Of a DNA stretch of 23,840 nt, positions 8,766-15,625 are shown piece by piece. The translations under genes and the position numbers were made by a program. Source of the DNA: a virus; IMG/VR virus record IMGVR_UViG_3300024518_004286, positions 1 to 23,840 of that record; one strand, written 5' to 3'. Numbering within the stretch: the first letter of the stretch is position 1; each line of letters begins with the position of its first letter. Below the pieces are notes generated by a model. It made no database searches. It was not told the DNA's origin and saw only the letters and a list, made by a program, of their open reading frames with translations.

Positions 8766-8809
8766 CTAGGCGGTACGATCAAGATACGAACATAAGAGGT
8801 GGACGGAAG

Positions 8810-8835
8810 TTTGGGGGCAAATCCTTGCCCCCAAA
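8810..8835 (+). terminator. Perfect 11-bp hairpin after the capsid gene
   Basis: Arms at 8810-8820 and 8825-8835 (TTTGGGGGCAA and its exact complement) enclose a 4-base loop ATCC. It lies between the capsid gene and the next ribosome binding site. No run of T follows, so it is not a classic Rho-independent terminator. It could be a leaky terminator, a processing site or an mRNA 3'-end stabiliser for the abundant capsid message. Confidence 0.6.
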
Positions 8836-8870
8836 TGAAATGATCCTCTTGAATTAAAAGGAGAAATAAA

Positions 8871-9704
8871 ATGGCAATGGAATGGGCATCAGAGCCTTTT
8901 GGACGAAAACCCTGGGGCGCGAGATTGGAAGATACTATGGCGGATACATTTTATACCACTCGCGATGGTAGCTCTGGCGAGGGATTGCTTGGAGAGATCC
9001 CTAAACCGGGCGCAGAGAGATACGAGGATGGAATCAGAGGTGCAGGACAATTCAAAAATGTGCAATGTCATGGCCCATGCTGGTTTAGGTGGGGAGTCAA
9101 TCGATCCGGTACGGCTTTCGCGCTAGGCGAAATAGCTAGAAGGACAGCCGATCTTGCCGTGACTGCCGACTCGGATGGAACTACCACGACGATAAACGAT
9201 GCGGCTGCTTTTGTAGCAGATGAAGAAGTCGGCAATCTTCTGTTTATTCTAAATGCTGCTTCCGGTGCTGGCGCGTTGCCGGAGGGCGAGTGGGCAATTG
9301 TCGTAAAGAATATTGCCGGTACTCTCACTTTTCAGCCAGCAATGTCTACAGCCGTATTGGATACAGATACGGCCATTGTTCACAGATTAAACCACTTGGA
9401 TTTGCTCGGTGGTGCTATTGAAAGATACGAAACTTTTGGCGTCACAATAGCAACCACAGTTCCCGATAACTATTGGGGATGGTTCTTGGCGAAAGGGATT
9501 GTAACTGCGGGTACTCTGGCGGGCGAGGCTTTCGCTGCTGGCGAAGGATTGATAGGTGCTGCCGGAGGCCTTTTGGATTCGTCTGCGTCCGATCAAGATG
9601 ATATAATGCTCGCAAGGGCAATTTCGGCCAATACCGGCGATTTGGTACTTGATCTTGTTCCGGTTTACTTCGATGTAATGGATATTGCGTTGACAACCAC
9701 CTAA
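8871..9704 (+). CDS. Capsid decoration/minor head protein (candidate)
   Basis: The protein has 277 residues directly after the capsid gene, with AAGGAG 7 bases before the ATG. The N-terminal part includes KNVQCHGPCWFRWGVNRSGT. The middle contains a small beta domain with an ALPEGEWAIVVKN strand. The C-terminal half has NYWGWFLAKGIVTAGTLAGE, EGLIGAAGGLLD and DDIMLARAIS, the succession of a Y-G-W-x-x-x-K-G strand, Gly-rich turns and an A-x-A-I strand that I associate with trimeric head-decoration proteins. No catalytic residues are visible. The gene sits alone between two strong hairpins, which fits a protein needed in large, separately tuned amounts. Other possibilities are a head fibre or a capsid-stabilising protein. 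Confidence 0.65.
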   Translation: MAMEWASEPFGRKPWGARLEDTMADTFYTTRDGSSGEGLLGEIPKPGAERYEDGIRGAGQFKNVQCHGPCWFRWGVNRSGTAFALGEIARRTADLAVTADSDGTTTTINDAAAFVADEEVGNLLFILNAASGAGALPEGEWAIVVKNIAGTLTFQPAMSTAVLDTDTAIVHRLNHLDLLGGAIERYETFGVTIATTVPDNYWGWFLAKGIVTAGTLAGEAFAAGEGLIGAAGGLLDSSASDQDDIMLARAISANTGDLVLDLVPVYFDVMDIALTTT

Positions 9705-9722
9705 TAATTACCAACCAATAAC

Positions 9723-9742
9723 GGAGCGGCTTCGGCCGCTCC
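9723..9742 (+). terminator. 8-bp GC-rich hairpin with UUCG tetraloop
   Basis: GGAGCGGC (9723-9730), loop TTCG (9731-9734) and GCCGCTCC (9735-9742) form a very stable cUUCGg hairpin between the decoration gene and the next start. It is followed by ACCACTTATAAGG, not by T residues. It may terminate partially, block 3' exonucleases, or mark an RNA processing site. Confidence 0.6.
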
Positions 9743-9764
9743 ACCACTTATAAGGAATATTGTT

Positions 9765-10244
9765 ATGGTCGAAGATAGCAAAAAGACCAAACCAGAAGAA
9801 ACAACTGAATTAACAACAGATGAAAAGTTAGTACAAATTCTTGACAGGACTATTCCTGTAGATGGACAAGCAAAAGCAGAGAGACAGCGCGCCGAACAAG
9901 AAGATAATTATAGATATCATCTGGATAAAGTTGTTGTATACGAAGTTAGTATGTCGGCCATTGATAAAATTGATGGTACAAACGGATGGCATGATATAGT
10001 GACTGGTTCGCCAGAATCTCTTGACGCTGGATTATCTACTACTGTAGAGATGACAAAAGAGGGTCTTATAATTGCAGATCGATTTGAGGTAAAGATGAAT
10101 CGATTGCCAGTCGAAGAGTGGCATTGCGAGTATGTAATTGTAGACAAGAAATTGTGGGAAGAATCCCGAGCCGCAACGCAGGGTGCAATGCTCGGTGAAA
10201 ATGAGCAATTTGGCGATCTTATGGCGAGACGCGGGATTGAATAA
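9765..10244 (+). CDS. Hypothetical 159-residue protein
   Basis: AAGGA at 9752-9756 precedes the ATG by 8 bases, and the stop TAA overlaps the next ATG by one base. The N-terminus (about 50 residues) is polar, charged and helical, rich in Lys, Glu and Thr. From residue about 52 a beta-rich domain follows (DKVVVYEVSMSAIDKIDG, EGLIIADRFEVKMNRLP, WHCEYVIVDKKLW). The end is a short helix with MARRGIE. I do not recognise a family. The tail after the capsid/decoration genes would suit a head-completion or minor virion protein; this is a guess from location. Confidence 0.6.
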   Translation: MVEDSKKTKPEETTELTTDEKLVQILDRTIPVDGQAKAERQRAEQEDNYRYHLDKVVVYEVSMSAIDKIDGTNGWHDIVTGSPESLDAGLSTTVEMTKEGLIIADRFEVKMNRLPVEEWHCEYVIVDKKLWEESRAATQGAMLGENEQFGDLMARRGIE

Positions 10245-10687
10245 TGGCTGTTACATCTTCTGACAATAGAATAGCCGGACGACTTACGCTGAATGGCGAT
10301 GATCTTACTTATCAATCTGCTGTCACTATGATTGGACTCGAGAGATTTGCTTCTTATCTCGCTGCGCCATTCAGCTCGCCCTTACCTTTTATGCCATTCA
10401 TAGCGGTAGGCCAGGGCGAAACCGCCCCAAGTACAGAAGATAGGAGTCTTGAAACAGAGAAATATCGCAAGTTGGGCGTAAGCGGTGTTGCCGGGGGAGC
10501 TTATAAAGTATTTGCAAAATTTGAATCATGGCAACCAACTAATGAATATATTTTGCGTGAGGTTGGATTGCTAAACGAATTATATGGTGGTGATTTATTT
10601 GTAAGGTTTTCATTAGATGATGATATAACAATTTTAACTGGGGATATATTAGAAGTAACTGTATATATTTATCCAGAAAGATTTTGA
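10244..10687 (+). CDS. Fibre-module protein related to the C-terminus of the 2941-4326 product
   Basis: The protein has 147 residues. It shows the same run of features as the C-terminal module of the large adhesin-like protein: FIAVGQGETAPSTEDRSLET, a Y-R-K motif (EKYRKLGVSG), ILREVGLLN in place of SITEIGIF, DLFVRFSLDD in place of the RRWVLGN strand, and a final ILEVTVYIY strand. It is the module on its own, moved into the head region. The ATG overlaps the previous stop (TAATG) and the stop directly abuts the next ATG, so it is coupled to the glycan cassette that follows. It may be a short fibre or a fibre attachment subunit. One possibility is that it is the acceptor for the cassette's modification. 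Confidence 0.65.
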   Translation: MAVTSSDNRIAGRLTLNGDDLTYQSAVTMIGLERFASYLAAPFSSPLPFMPFIAVGQGETAPSTEDRSLETEKYRKLGVSGVAGGAYKVFAKFESWQPTNEYILREVGLLNELYGGDLFVRFSLDDDITILTGDILEVTVYIYPERF

Positions 10688-11620
10688 ATGGTATTGAGTA
10701 AAAACGAAATATTTAATATTATTATACAGTATATTCGATCTGATAAAGTTATTATTGTATATCGTCCGGTGGGTGGCATAGGCGATGCGATTATGATTCT
10801 TCCTGCGATTACCGCGCTAAGACTTAAAAATCCAGCCTCTTTAATTGTTGTATTGTGTATCGATTATATTAGAACAATTTTTGAGCATAACGATAGTGTC
10901 GATCATATAATTTCTTACACAGAGGAAGAATTAGGCGAACAAGTAGATATACAAGATTTAAAAAGATTAAATAATTTGGATTGCGAGATGTATTTTTTAC
11001 ATCATCCATGTCCTGCTTCCGAATACGAGTCAGCGTGTGCGCCGCATATTTATAAATCTAGGCAAGAAATATTTTCAGAATCATGTGGAGTTGATTTTGA
11101 TATAAATAATTATAATTTTGTATTGCATGATAATGAATTGAATGTATATCGCGAAATGGGATTAGCTAATCGTTATATTGTATTGCAGTTACGAAGTCAT
11201 GATTGTGATCGTGATTATCGCTTTAATAGATGGCTGCTTTATGGACTAGTGAAGCTTGGAAAAAAATTAGATTTTGAAGTAGTTACTGTAGATGCGGTGC
11301 AATCGTATGATGTTAAAGGTGTTTTGGGGTTGTATAATACTCCCCTTGCATTTATTTATGGAGTAATTGCAACATCTTTATTACTTATTGGGCCAGATTC
11401 GGCATTTCCTCATGTCGCCGGAGCTTTGCAAGTACCGACTTTAGGACTGTTTGGCCCTACAAATCCTATCGTTAGGTTGAAATATTACAATGCTAATTGG
11501 ATGCCGAGATTTACAAAATGTACTAAACAGTGGTGCTGGTACGAGCCTTGTAAATTTAAGTTTTGTATGTCATATAAACCGAAAGATATTCTTGAAAAAG
11601 TGGATCATATATTACGATAA
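10688..11620 (+). CDS. GT9 family (heptosyltransferase-type) glycosyltransferase
   Basis: The protein has 310 residues. The N-terminal Rossmann half begins with IVYRPVGGIGDAIMILPAI (Gly29-Gly30-x-Gly32-Asp33), the acceptor-side signature of ADP-heptose:LPS heptosyltransferases. The C-terminal half has GPDSAFPHVAGALQ (Asp237, His242) followed by VPTLGLFGPTNP, the nucleotide-sugar binding segment of the family. The protein is slightly shorter than typical WaaC/WaaF. Four evenly spaced Cys (C-x4-C-x4-C-x4-C) lie in the last 45 residues. The ATG abuts the preceding stop and no clear ribosome binding site is visible, so translation is probably coupled. It opens the sugar-modification cassette. The donor could be ADP-heptose or a related NDP-sugar; the acceptor may be host LPS or a virion glycan, which cannot be told here. 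Confidence 0.85.
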   Translation: MVLSKNEIFNIIIQYIRSDKVIIVYRPVGGIGDAIMILPAITALRLKNPASLIVVLCIDYIRTIFEHNDSVDHIISYTEEELGEQVDIQDLKRLNNLDCEMYFLHHPCPASEYESACAPHIYKSRQEIFSESCGVDFDINNYNFVLHDNELNVYREMGLANRYIVLQLRSHDCDRDYRFNRWLLYGLVKLGKKLDFEVVTVDAVQSYDVKGVLGLYNTPLAFIYGVIATSLLLIGPDSAFPHVAGALQVPTLGLFGPTNPIVRLKYYNANWMPRFTKCTKQWCWYEPCKFKFCMSYKPKDILEKVDHILR

Positions 11621-11626
11621 AATATT

Positions 11627-12385
11627 ATGAAATTATTTAGAAAATTAAAAAAACAAACAGAATATTCCCAACACTTCACTCTAGTCGGTAATAATGAAAT
11701 CGATAATGCCATCATAGCCGCATCGGATGATGTTGATAAATCATTAAAATTGGATATTGGTGCTGGCCAAGATTGTGATGGTGTATATACGACACTAGAT
11801 TGTGATAGTAGTATATCTCCAGATTTGGTAGTTGACATTCGTTCTATATTTGCACCTTCGGATTATTACAGAGAGCGTAAAGCGTTATATCCAGATATAG
11901 ATGATATTCGTTATGGTAAATACAAAGTTGTTCGCATGAAGCATACACTAGAACATATTGAATGGCTTTATTACCCATCTTTATTTGAGTGGTTATCTTC
12001 ATTGTTGTGCGATAACGGTATTATAATTATTGATACACCTAATTTAGAATATATTTCTTTAATGTATTTGGGTAACTTAGATAAGCAAAGGCGAGGCGAG
12101 AAGGTTGGCTTTCCCGCCCAAGAGCATCCAAATTTATCTAATAGTGAATTATTTGATATGCAAAGATGGGTAAATTTCAAACTTTTTTCTGGTTGCTCGC
12201 CGGGAGATTATCATTTTGGTTGCTTGGATGAGCCAAGTATTGCTAACTTTTTATATAATAGTGGGTTTAAATCTATTTTGATTTTTAATGGTAAATCATT
12301 AAGAGTTGTAGCTTATAAAGATACGAGTACTGGTATTCCTGCGTTGTTGGATTTAATTAAGAAAGATATGAAGGATTCGCAATGA
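11627..12385 (+). CDS. Class I SAM-dependent methyltransferase
   Basis: The protein has 252 residues. SLKLDIGAG (residues 39-47) is the SAM-binding motif I, followed by an acidic motif II region (TTLDCDSS). KHTLEHIEW corresponds to the LEH motif common to Methyltransf_11/23 proteins, and SSLLCDNGIIIIDTPNLEYI is the post-motif strand. The C-terminal part with HPNLSNSELFDMQR and a late FGCLDEPSIANFL helps form the substrate pocket and is not recognisable in detail. No strong ribosome binding site precedes the ATG. The stop overlaps the next start (ATGA), coupling it to the second methyltransferase. The likely substrate is a sugar or polysaccharide, from context with the glycosyltransferase. Confidence 0.75.
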   Translation: MKLFRKLKKQTEYSQHFTLVGNNEIDNAIIAASDDVDKSLKLDIGAGQDCDGVYTTLDCDSSISPDLVVDIRSIFAPSDYYRERKALYPDIDDIRYGKYKVVRMKHTLEHIEWLYYPSLFEWLSSLLCDNGIIIIDTPNLEYISLMYLGNLDKQRRGEKVGFPAQEHPNLSNSELFDMQRWVNFKLFSGCSPGDYHFGCLDEPSIANFLYNSGFKSILIFNGKSLRVVAYKDTSTGIPALLDLIKKDMKDSQ

Positions 12386-13008
12386 AGTTTAGTAATAATA
12401 GATATCAAATATCGCCTACATTTCCTGGTATAATGGATAATATTGTTGATCGTACTATGGTAGATCGTGAAAAACTTAAACTTCATTACGAATATGCGAT
12501 AAGAGCAAAATTTATGGAAGGTGCGATAGCAGAAGCAGGGGTCTGGCGTGGTGGTATTGTATATCTGTACGCGAGTGTAATTTTGGATAAAGCGATCTAC
12601 GCTTTTGATTCGTGGGAAGGATTACCGGAGCCATCACTAGAGGATATGATAGGATTGGATAAACAAGAAATGCCACGCGGATGGGGAGCTTGTGATATGC
12701 CAAATGAATTACTTGGCAAATTTGGAAATCGTATAATTTTGCATAAAGGGTGGTTTAAAGATACTCTTCATCGAGTTGCTTATGAAAAATTTTGTTTGGT
12801 TCATATTGATTGCGATCAATATCAATCTGTACAAGATTGTTTGAACTTTTTTTATCCAAGAATGATTCCTGGTGGTTTTATACTAATCGATGATTACGGT
12901 TTTCGCCTTACTCCTGGAGCTACTTTGGCAGTAGATGAATTTTTTGATAAAATCGATATATTCAAATACAATACTTTCGGTGGATTATATATTGAACTCG
13001 CAAAATAA
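12382..13008 (+). CDS. TylF/MycF-type sugar O-methyltransferase
   Basis: The protein has 208 residues. The family signatures are clear: AIAEAGVWRGG (residues 48-58, SAM motif), FDSWEGLPEP (75-84), HIDCDQYQS (141-149; Asp143 and Asp145 as metal/catalytic candidates) and ILIDDYG (Asp170, Asp171 as metal ligands). TylF and MycF are Mg2+-dependent enzymes that O-methylate deoxysugars of macrolides. Homologues in bacterial polysaccharide clusters methylate glycans. AAGGA at 12371-12375 gives a 6-base spacing, and the ATG overlaps the previous TGA. The length is slightly below the family norm, but all motifs are present. It is probably active on the sugar delivered by the GT9 enzyme or on a nearby glycan. 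Confidence 0.85.
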   Translation: MKFSNNRYQISPTFPGIMDNIVDRTMVDREKLKLHYEYAIRAKFMEGAIAEAGVWRGGIVYLYASVILDKAIYAFDSWEGLPEPSLEDMIGLDKQEMPRGWGACDMPNELLGKFGNRIILHKGWFKDTLHRVAYEKFCLVHIDCDQYQSVQDCLNFFYPRMIPGGFILIDDYGFRLTPGATLAVDEFFDKIDIFKYNTFGGLYIELAK

Positions 13009-13939
13009 AATAAATTTGAACGACACCATAACGTATCCTATTAAAGAGCGAAAAAATAAAGTTGGTGTTTCCGATTTTGTATCTAATGAAATTGATCAAG
13101 ATATTATAAATAATTTTCCAGAAATTTTAGCCGGCAATGATTTTCGAGATATTGTTAATGCTATAGCAGATGCTTATTATCACCACAAACCAGTGATTAT
13201 GATGATAGGTGGGCATGTTATAAAATGTGGCCTTTCGCCTATTATTATTTCAATGATAAGAGATGGTATAATCACAAGTATTGCCATGAATGGTGGTGCA
13301 AGTATTCATGATTGTGAAATTGCAATGATAGGAGAAACATCGGAAGATGTAGGTAAAAACTTAAGAGATGGTAAGTTTGGGATGTGGACAGAAATTGGCG
13401 AGCTGATAAATCATGCAATATGTAATGGCGATCAAAGTATAGGCGAAGCTTTAGCAGCGCGATTAAATAACTCCAATATGTTATACAAAGATAAAAGTAT
13501 ACTTTCGTGCTCATATCGACACATACCAATAACCGTACATTCTGCTATTGGTGCTGATATAATTCATTATCATCCATCTTTTAGTGGAGAAAATTTCGGA
13601 AAAGCTAGTGCGATTGATTTGAATATTTTTATTGAGCAGATATCGAAACTATGCGACGGTGGTGCTGTATTAAATGTAGGGTCTGCTGTAATTATGCCAG
13701 AAATATTTATAAAGTCCTTGAATGTAGTTAAAAATTTAGGATTTGATGTGAAAAATTTTACTACAGTAAATTTTGATATGATTAAACATTATCGCCCTAT
13801 GGAAAATATTGTAAGAAGGCCATCGGAATTAGGTGGTAAAGGGTATTTTATTGTTGGGCAGCACGAAATAATGATTCCATTATTAGCGAGTTGTGTAGCT
13901 AGTAGATTAGGGTTGAACGTAAGGTTTGGCGATGTTTAA
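12992..13939 (+). CDS. Deoxyhypusine-synthase-like protein of a sugar cassette
   Basis: The frame is open from an ATG at 12935, but that start lies deep inside the methyltransferase gene. TTG at 12992, with GGTGGA at 12979-12984 and 7-base spacing, gives a 315-residue protein and a 17-base overlap. Its hallmark segments are TYPIKERKNKVGVSDF near the N-terminus, VIMMIGGHVIKCGLSPIIIS (68-87), IAMNGGASIHDCEIAM (97-112) and, near the end, LGGKGYFIVGQHEIMIPLLA. The order (GxxVxxxGL, then NGG-x4-D, then a Lys-containing segment before an E-x-x-x-PLL helix) parallels the NAD-binding fold of deoxyhypusine synthase. Bacterial proteins of this kind exist, often with heptose/sugar genes in my memory. 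True deoxyhypusine synthesis is unlikely in a phage. The function is unknown and the family assignment is moderate. Confidence 0.6.
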   Translation: MNSQNKINLNDTITYPIKERKNKVGVSDFVSNEIDQDIINNFPEILAGNDFRDIVNAIADAYYHHKPVIMMIGGHVIKCGLSPIIISMIRDGIITSIAMNGGASIHDCEIAMIGETSEDVGKNLRDGKFGMWTEIGELINHAICNGDQSIGEALAARLNNSNMLYKDKSILSCSYRHIPITVHSAIGADIIHYHPSFSGENFGKASAIDLNIFIEQISKLCDGGAVLNVGSAVIMPEIFIKSLNVVKNLGFDVKNFTTVNFDMIKHYRPMENIVRRPSELGGKGYFIVGQHEIMIPLLASCVASRLGLNVRFGDV

Positions 13940-14630
13940 TTTGTATGATTTTTATTATAGTTACGCTAAACAACACGATCATTTTGTTCAATTTTCACAT
14001 GAAAAATCTGGTACAGTTTGGATGCAAACAATGGTTACTCAAATTGGACAAATTCCTACATTTAGTTTGGTTATGCAAAATACTCCATTGCATCCAGGTG
14101 CGTATATTATTACTCATCTAGATGATCAGATTAAATTATTGGATAATGTTAAATATATTTTAATTGTAAGAGATCCGCGCGATTGCATACCATCTTTTAA
14201 TAAAATGAATATTAAAAATCAATTATTAACGAATGAAGTTTGGAGCAATCGACAACATATATCAGATCAATGTAAAAAATGGGAAAGTTATTTTACATGC
14301 GGTTTGTTGGAAAAAGATATTATTATTATTCAATACGAACGCTTATGTTTGTATCCATTGGAAACATTAAATAAAGTAGTTGTTCATCTTGAAATTCCAA
14401 TTATGCGTTCTGTGGAAAGCGTTGTGTTGGAATACGATATGGACGGAGGAAGAGGTAAAGAAATAAAAAATCCAGATTGGAGTTATTATAATATACATTG
14501 TAATAAATGGCAACAAGAGAAGCGATTGCCAGATTGGTATAATAACTATATTTATTCTTTGATTGGAGATACCATGCTCCATTATGGTTATCAACGTAAT
14601 GGTCATTCTAAGAATTTGGTGTTAAAATGA
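13932..14630 (+). CDS. PAPS-dependent sulfotransferase
   Basis: The protein has 232 residues from ATG 13932 (AAGG at 13921-13924, 7-base spacing), overlapping the previous stop by 8 bases. A TTG at 13926 is also in frame but less likely. HEKSGTVWMQT (Lys25-Ser26-Gly27-Thr28-x-Trp30) is the 5'-phosphosulfate loop. ILIVRDPRDCIPSF supplies Arg80 and Ser88, the 3'-phosphate pair at the family's usual 8-residue step. YERLCLYPLETLNKVV matches the later YEDL-x-P region. The usual HLP catalytic region appears as ITHLDDQ, so the His is present and the Pro replaced. The enzyme should transfer sulfate from PAPS to a hydroxyl, here probably a sugar. It is the last of the five cassette genes. Confidence 0.85.
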   Translation: MFNLYDFYYSYAKQHDHFVQFSHEKSGTVWMQTMVTQIGQIPTFSLVMQNTPLHPGAYIITHLDDQIKLLDNVKYILIVRDPRDCIPSFNKMNIKNQLLTNEVWSNRQHISDQCKKWESYFTCGLLEKDIIIIQYERLCLYPLETLNKVVVHLEIPIMRSVESVVLEYDMDGGRGKEIKNPDWSYYNIHCNKWQQEKRLPDWYNNYIYSLIGDTMLHYGYQRNGHSKNLVLK

Positions 14631-14821
14631 CAAAAATCACTACAATAATGTTGGGCTATTTCACAAGCACAGCCTTACGGTTTTTATCAAATATATCGCT
14701 TGCTTATATGCCAGTAGCAGTACATACTCTTTCGTTTGTAGAGTCGGTAGTACAAACAAAAAAAGAAGCATCGGTATTCAAGAGAGTGCGAAAGCGTGCA
14801 ACAAGTTTTTCAAGGAGTTAA
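14627..14821 (+). CDS. Small hypothetical protein with one hydrophobic segment
   Basis: The protein has 64 residues. Its ATG overlaps the sulfotransferase TGA (ATGA), and it fills an otherwise empty 190-base stretch before the adaptor gene. Residues about 8-35 are mostly hydrophobic with small residues (IMLGYFTSTALRFLSNISLA), and the end is basic (FKRVRKRATSFSRS). No strong ribosome binding site precedes it, and the adaptor's own AAGGAG lies inside its last codons. It could be a real small membrane-associated protein or untranslated leader. Evidence is coupling and lack of any other gene. Confidence 0.45.
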   Translation: MTKITTIMLGYFTSTALRFLSNISLAYMPVAVHTLSFVESVVQTKKEASVFKRVRKRATSFSRS

Positions 14822-14822
14822 T

Positions 14823-15524
14823 ATGATGGTACTTCGAGATATGATCGAAAGGGTGCAACGTCGAATAGATGATAGGGCGTACTGGAATGATGATAGAGTA
14901 ACGGCTTTACTCAATCAGCTCAAAGATGATATTGCCCAAGAACTTAAAGTTACCGCCAAGCGAAAATATATATTCGCATCTGTTCAAGGGCAGCAATCCT
15001 ACGCCGTACCGCATGGATTTGTATCTAACGAGCTGCTTCATTACGGAACACCGCACTTTAACGAGATAGAAATCGTAGGCAGTCCGCGAGATTTTGAAAA
15101 AGGTAACTGGCAGGTCGATTTAGAGGGTGTACCTCGAATGGGATATATTTGGGGAGAAAGTGGTCGTAGGCAACTAACTATATACCCCACCTTTAATGGC
15201 GACGCAATTGAAATTACTTGGTGGTTTTATGGATGGCCAGAAGATATGACTCTCGATAACGACGAGCCACAATTTCCAACAGAATGGCATCCGTCGTTGC
15301 CTAAACTAGCAATCAATGAAGCTAAAGTAGATGATGATCAAATGAATTTATCCGATGCGGAAGTAATTAAAGCGAAAGAGATTAACAAGCTTCGTGGTAT
15401 GGCATCTACTAATTTCTTAAACTCGCAAACAGTGAGTCAGCTTGCCAGTATAGATGAGGTATTTCCTGTTCGCGATGGCGAACCAATGAAGTTTAATATT
15501 ACGACCGATGGTGGGATTTGGTAG
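14823..15524 (+). CDS. Head-tail adaptor protein (SU10/gp4-like)
   Basis: AAGGAG at 14812-14817 selects ATG 14823 (or the adjacent ATG at 14826) over the in-frame GTG at 14796, giving 233 residues. The N-terminal helices (MIERVQRRIDDRAYWNDDRV, LLNQLKDDIAQELK) are followed by a beta part with FASVQGQQSYAVPHGFVS, LTIYPTFNGDAIEITWWFYG, and FPTEWHPSLPKLAINEAKVD. The shape of an N-terminal helical bundle then Q-x-x-Y-x-L-P strands and a W-H-x-x-L-x-x-x-A helix is typical of podovirus adaptor proteins, which sit under the portal and dock the tail. Its place before the nozzle-like gene supports the call. The protein is cytoplasmic during assembly and part of the mature neck. Confidence 0.8.
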   Translation: MMVLRDMIERVQRRIDDRAYWNDDRVTALLNQLKDDIAQELKVTAKRKYIFASVQGQQSYAVPHGFVSNELLHYGTPHFNEIEIVGSPRDFEKGNWQVDLEGVPRMGYIWGESGRRQLTIYPTFNGDAIEITWWFYGWPEDMTLDNDEPQFPTEWHPSLPKLAINEAKVDDDQMNLSDAEVIKAKEINKLRGMASTNFLNSQTVSQLASIDEVFPVRDGEPMKFNITTDGGIW

Positions 15525-15525
15525 A

Positions 15526-15621
15526 ATGAATTTCGTATTAGAAAAAGCATTGGAGTGGTTTTGGGTGCTATGGATAGCAACCTTTATAGCCATTGCAATT
15601 ATCGAAGTTATGAATTGGTAA
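15526..15621 (+). CDS. 31-residue hydrophobic membrane peptide
   Basis: ATG 15526 follows the adaptor stop by one base, and TAA at 15619-15621 ends it just before the nozzle gene. Residues about 9-29 (LEWFWVLWIATFIAIAIIEV) form one membrane segment rich in Trp and Ile. There is no clear ribosome binding site, so it would need coupling to the adaptor. The gap fits this peptide exactly, which supports it as a real gene, but such a short ORF could be fortuitous. Confidence 0.45.
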   Translation: MNFVLEKALEWFWVLWIATFIAIAIIEVMNW

Positions 15622-15625
15622 CAAA

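Noticed and set aside
12382-13939. True deoxyhypusine synthesis or eIF5A modification
   Set aside because: The context is a bacterial phage sugar cassette and no eIF5A-like substrate gene is present.
14796-14822. GTG start for the adaptor gene
   Set aside because: A strong AAGGAG at 14812-14817 lies after it and directs the start to ATG 14823 or 14826.
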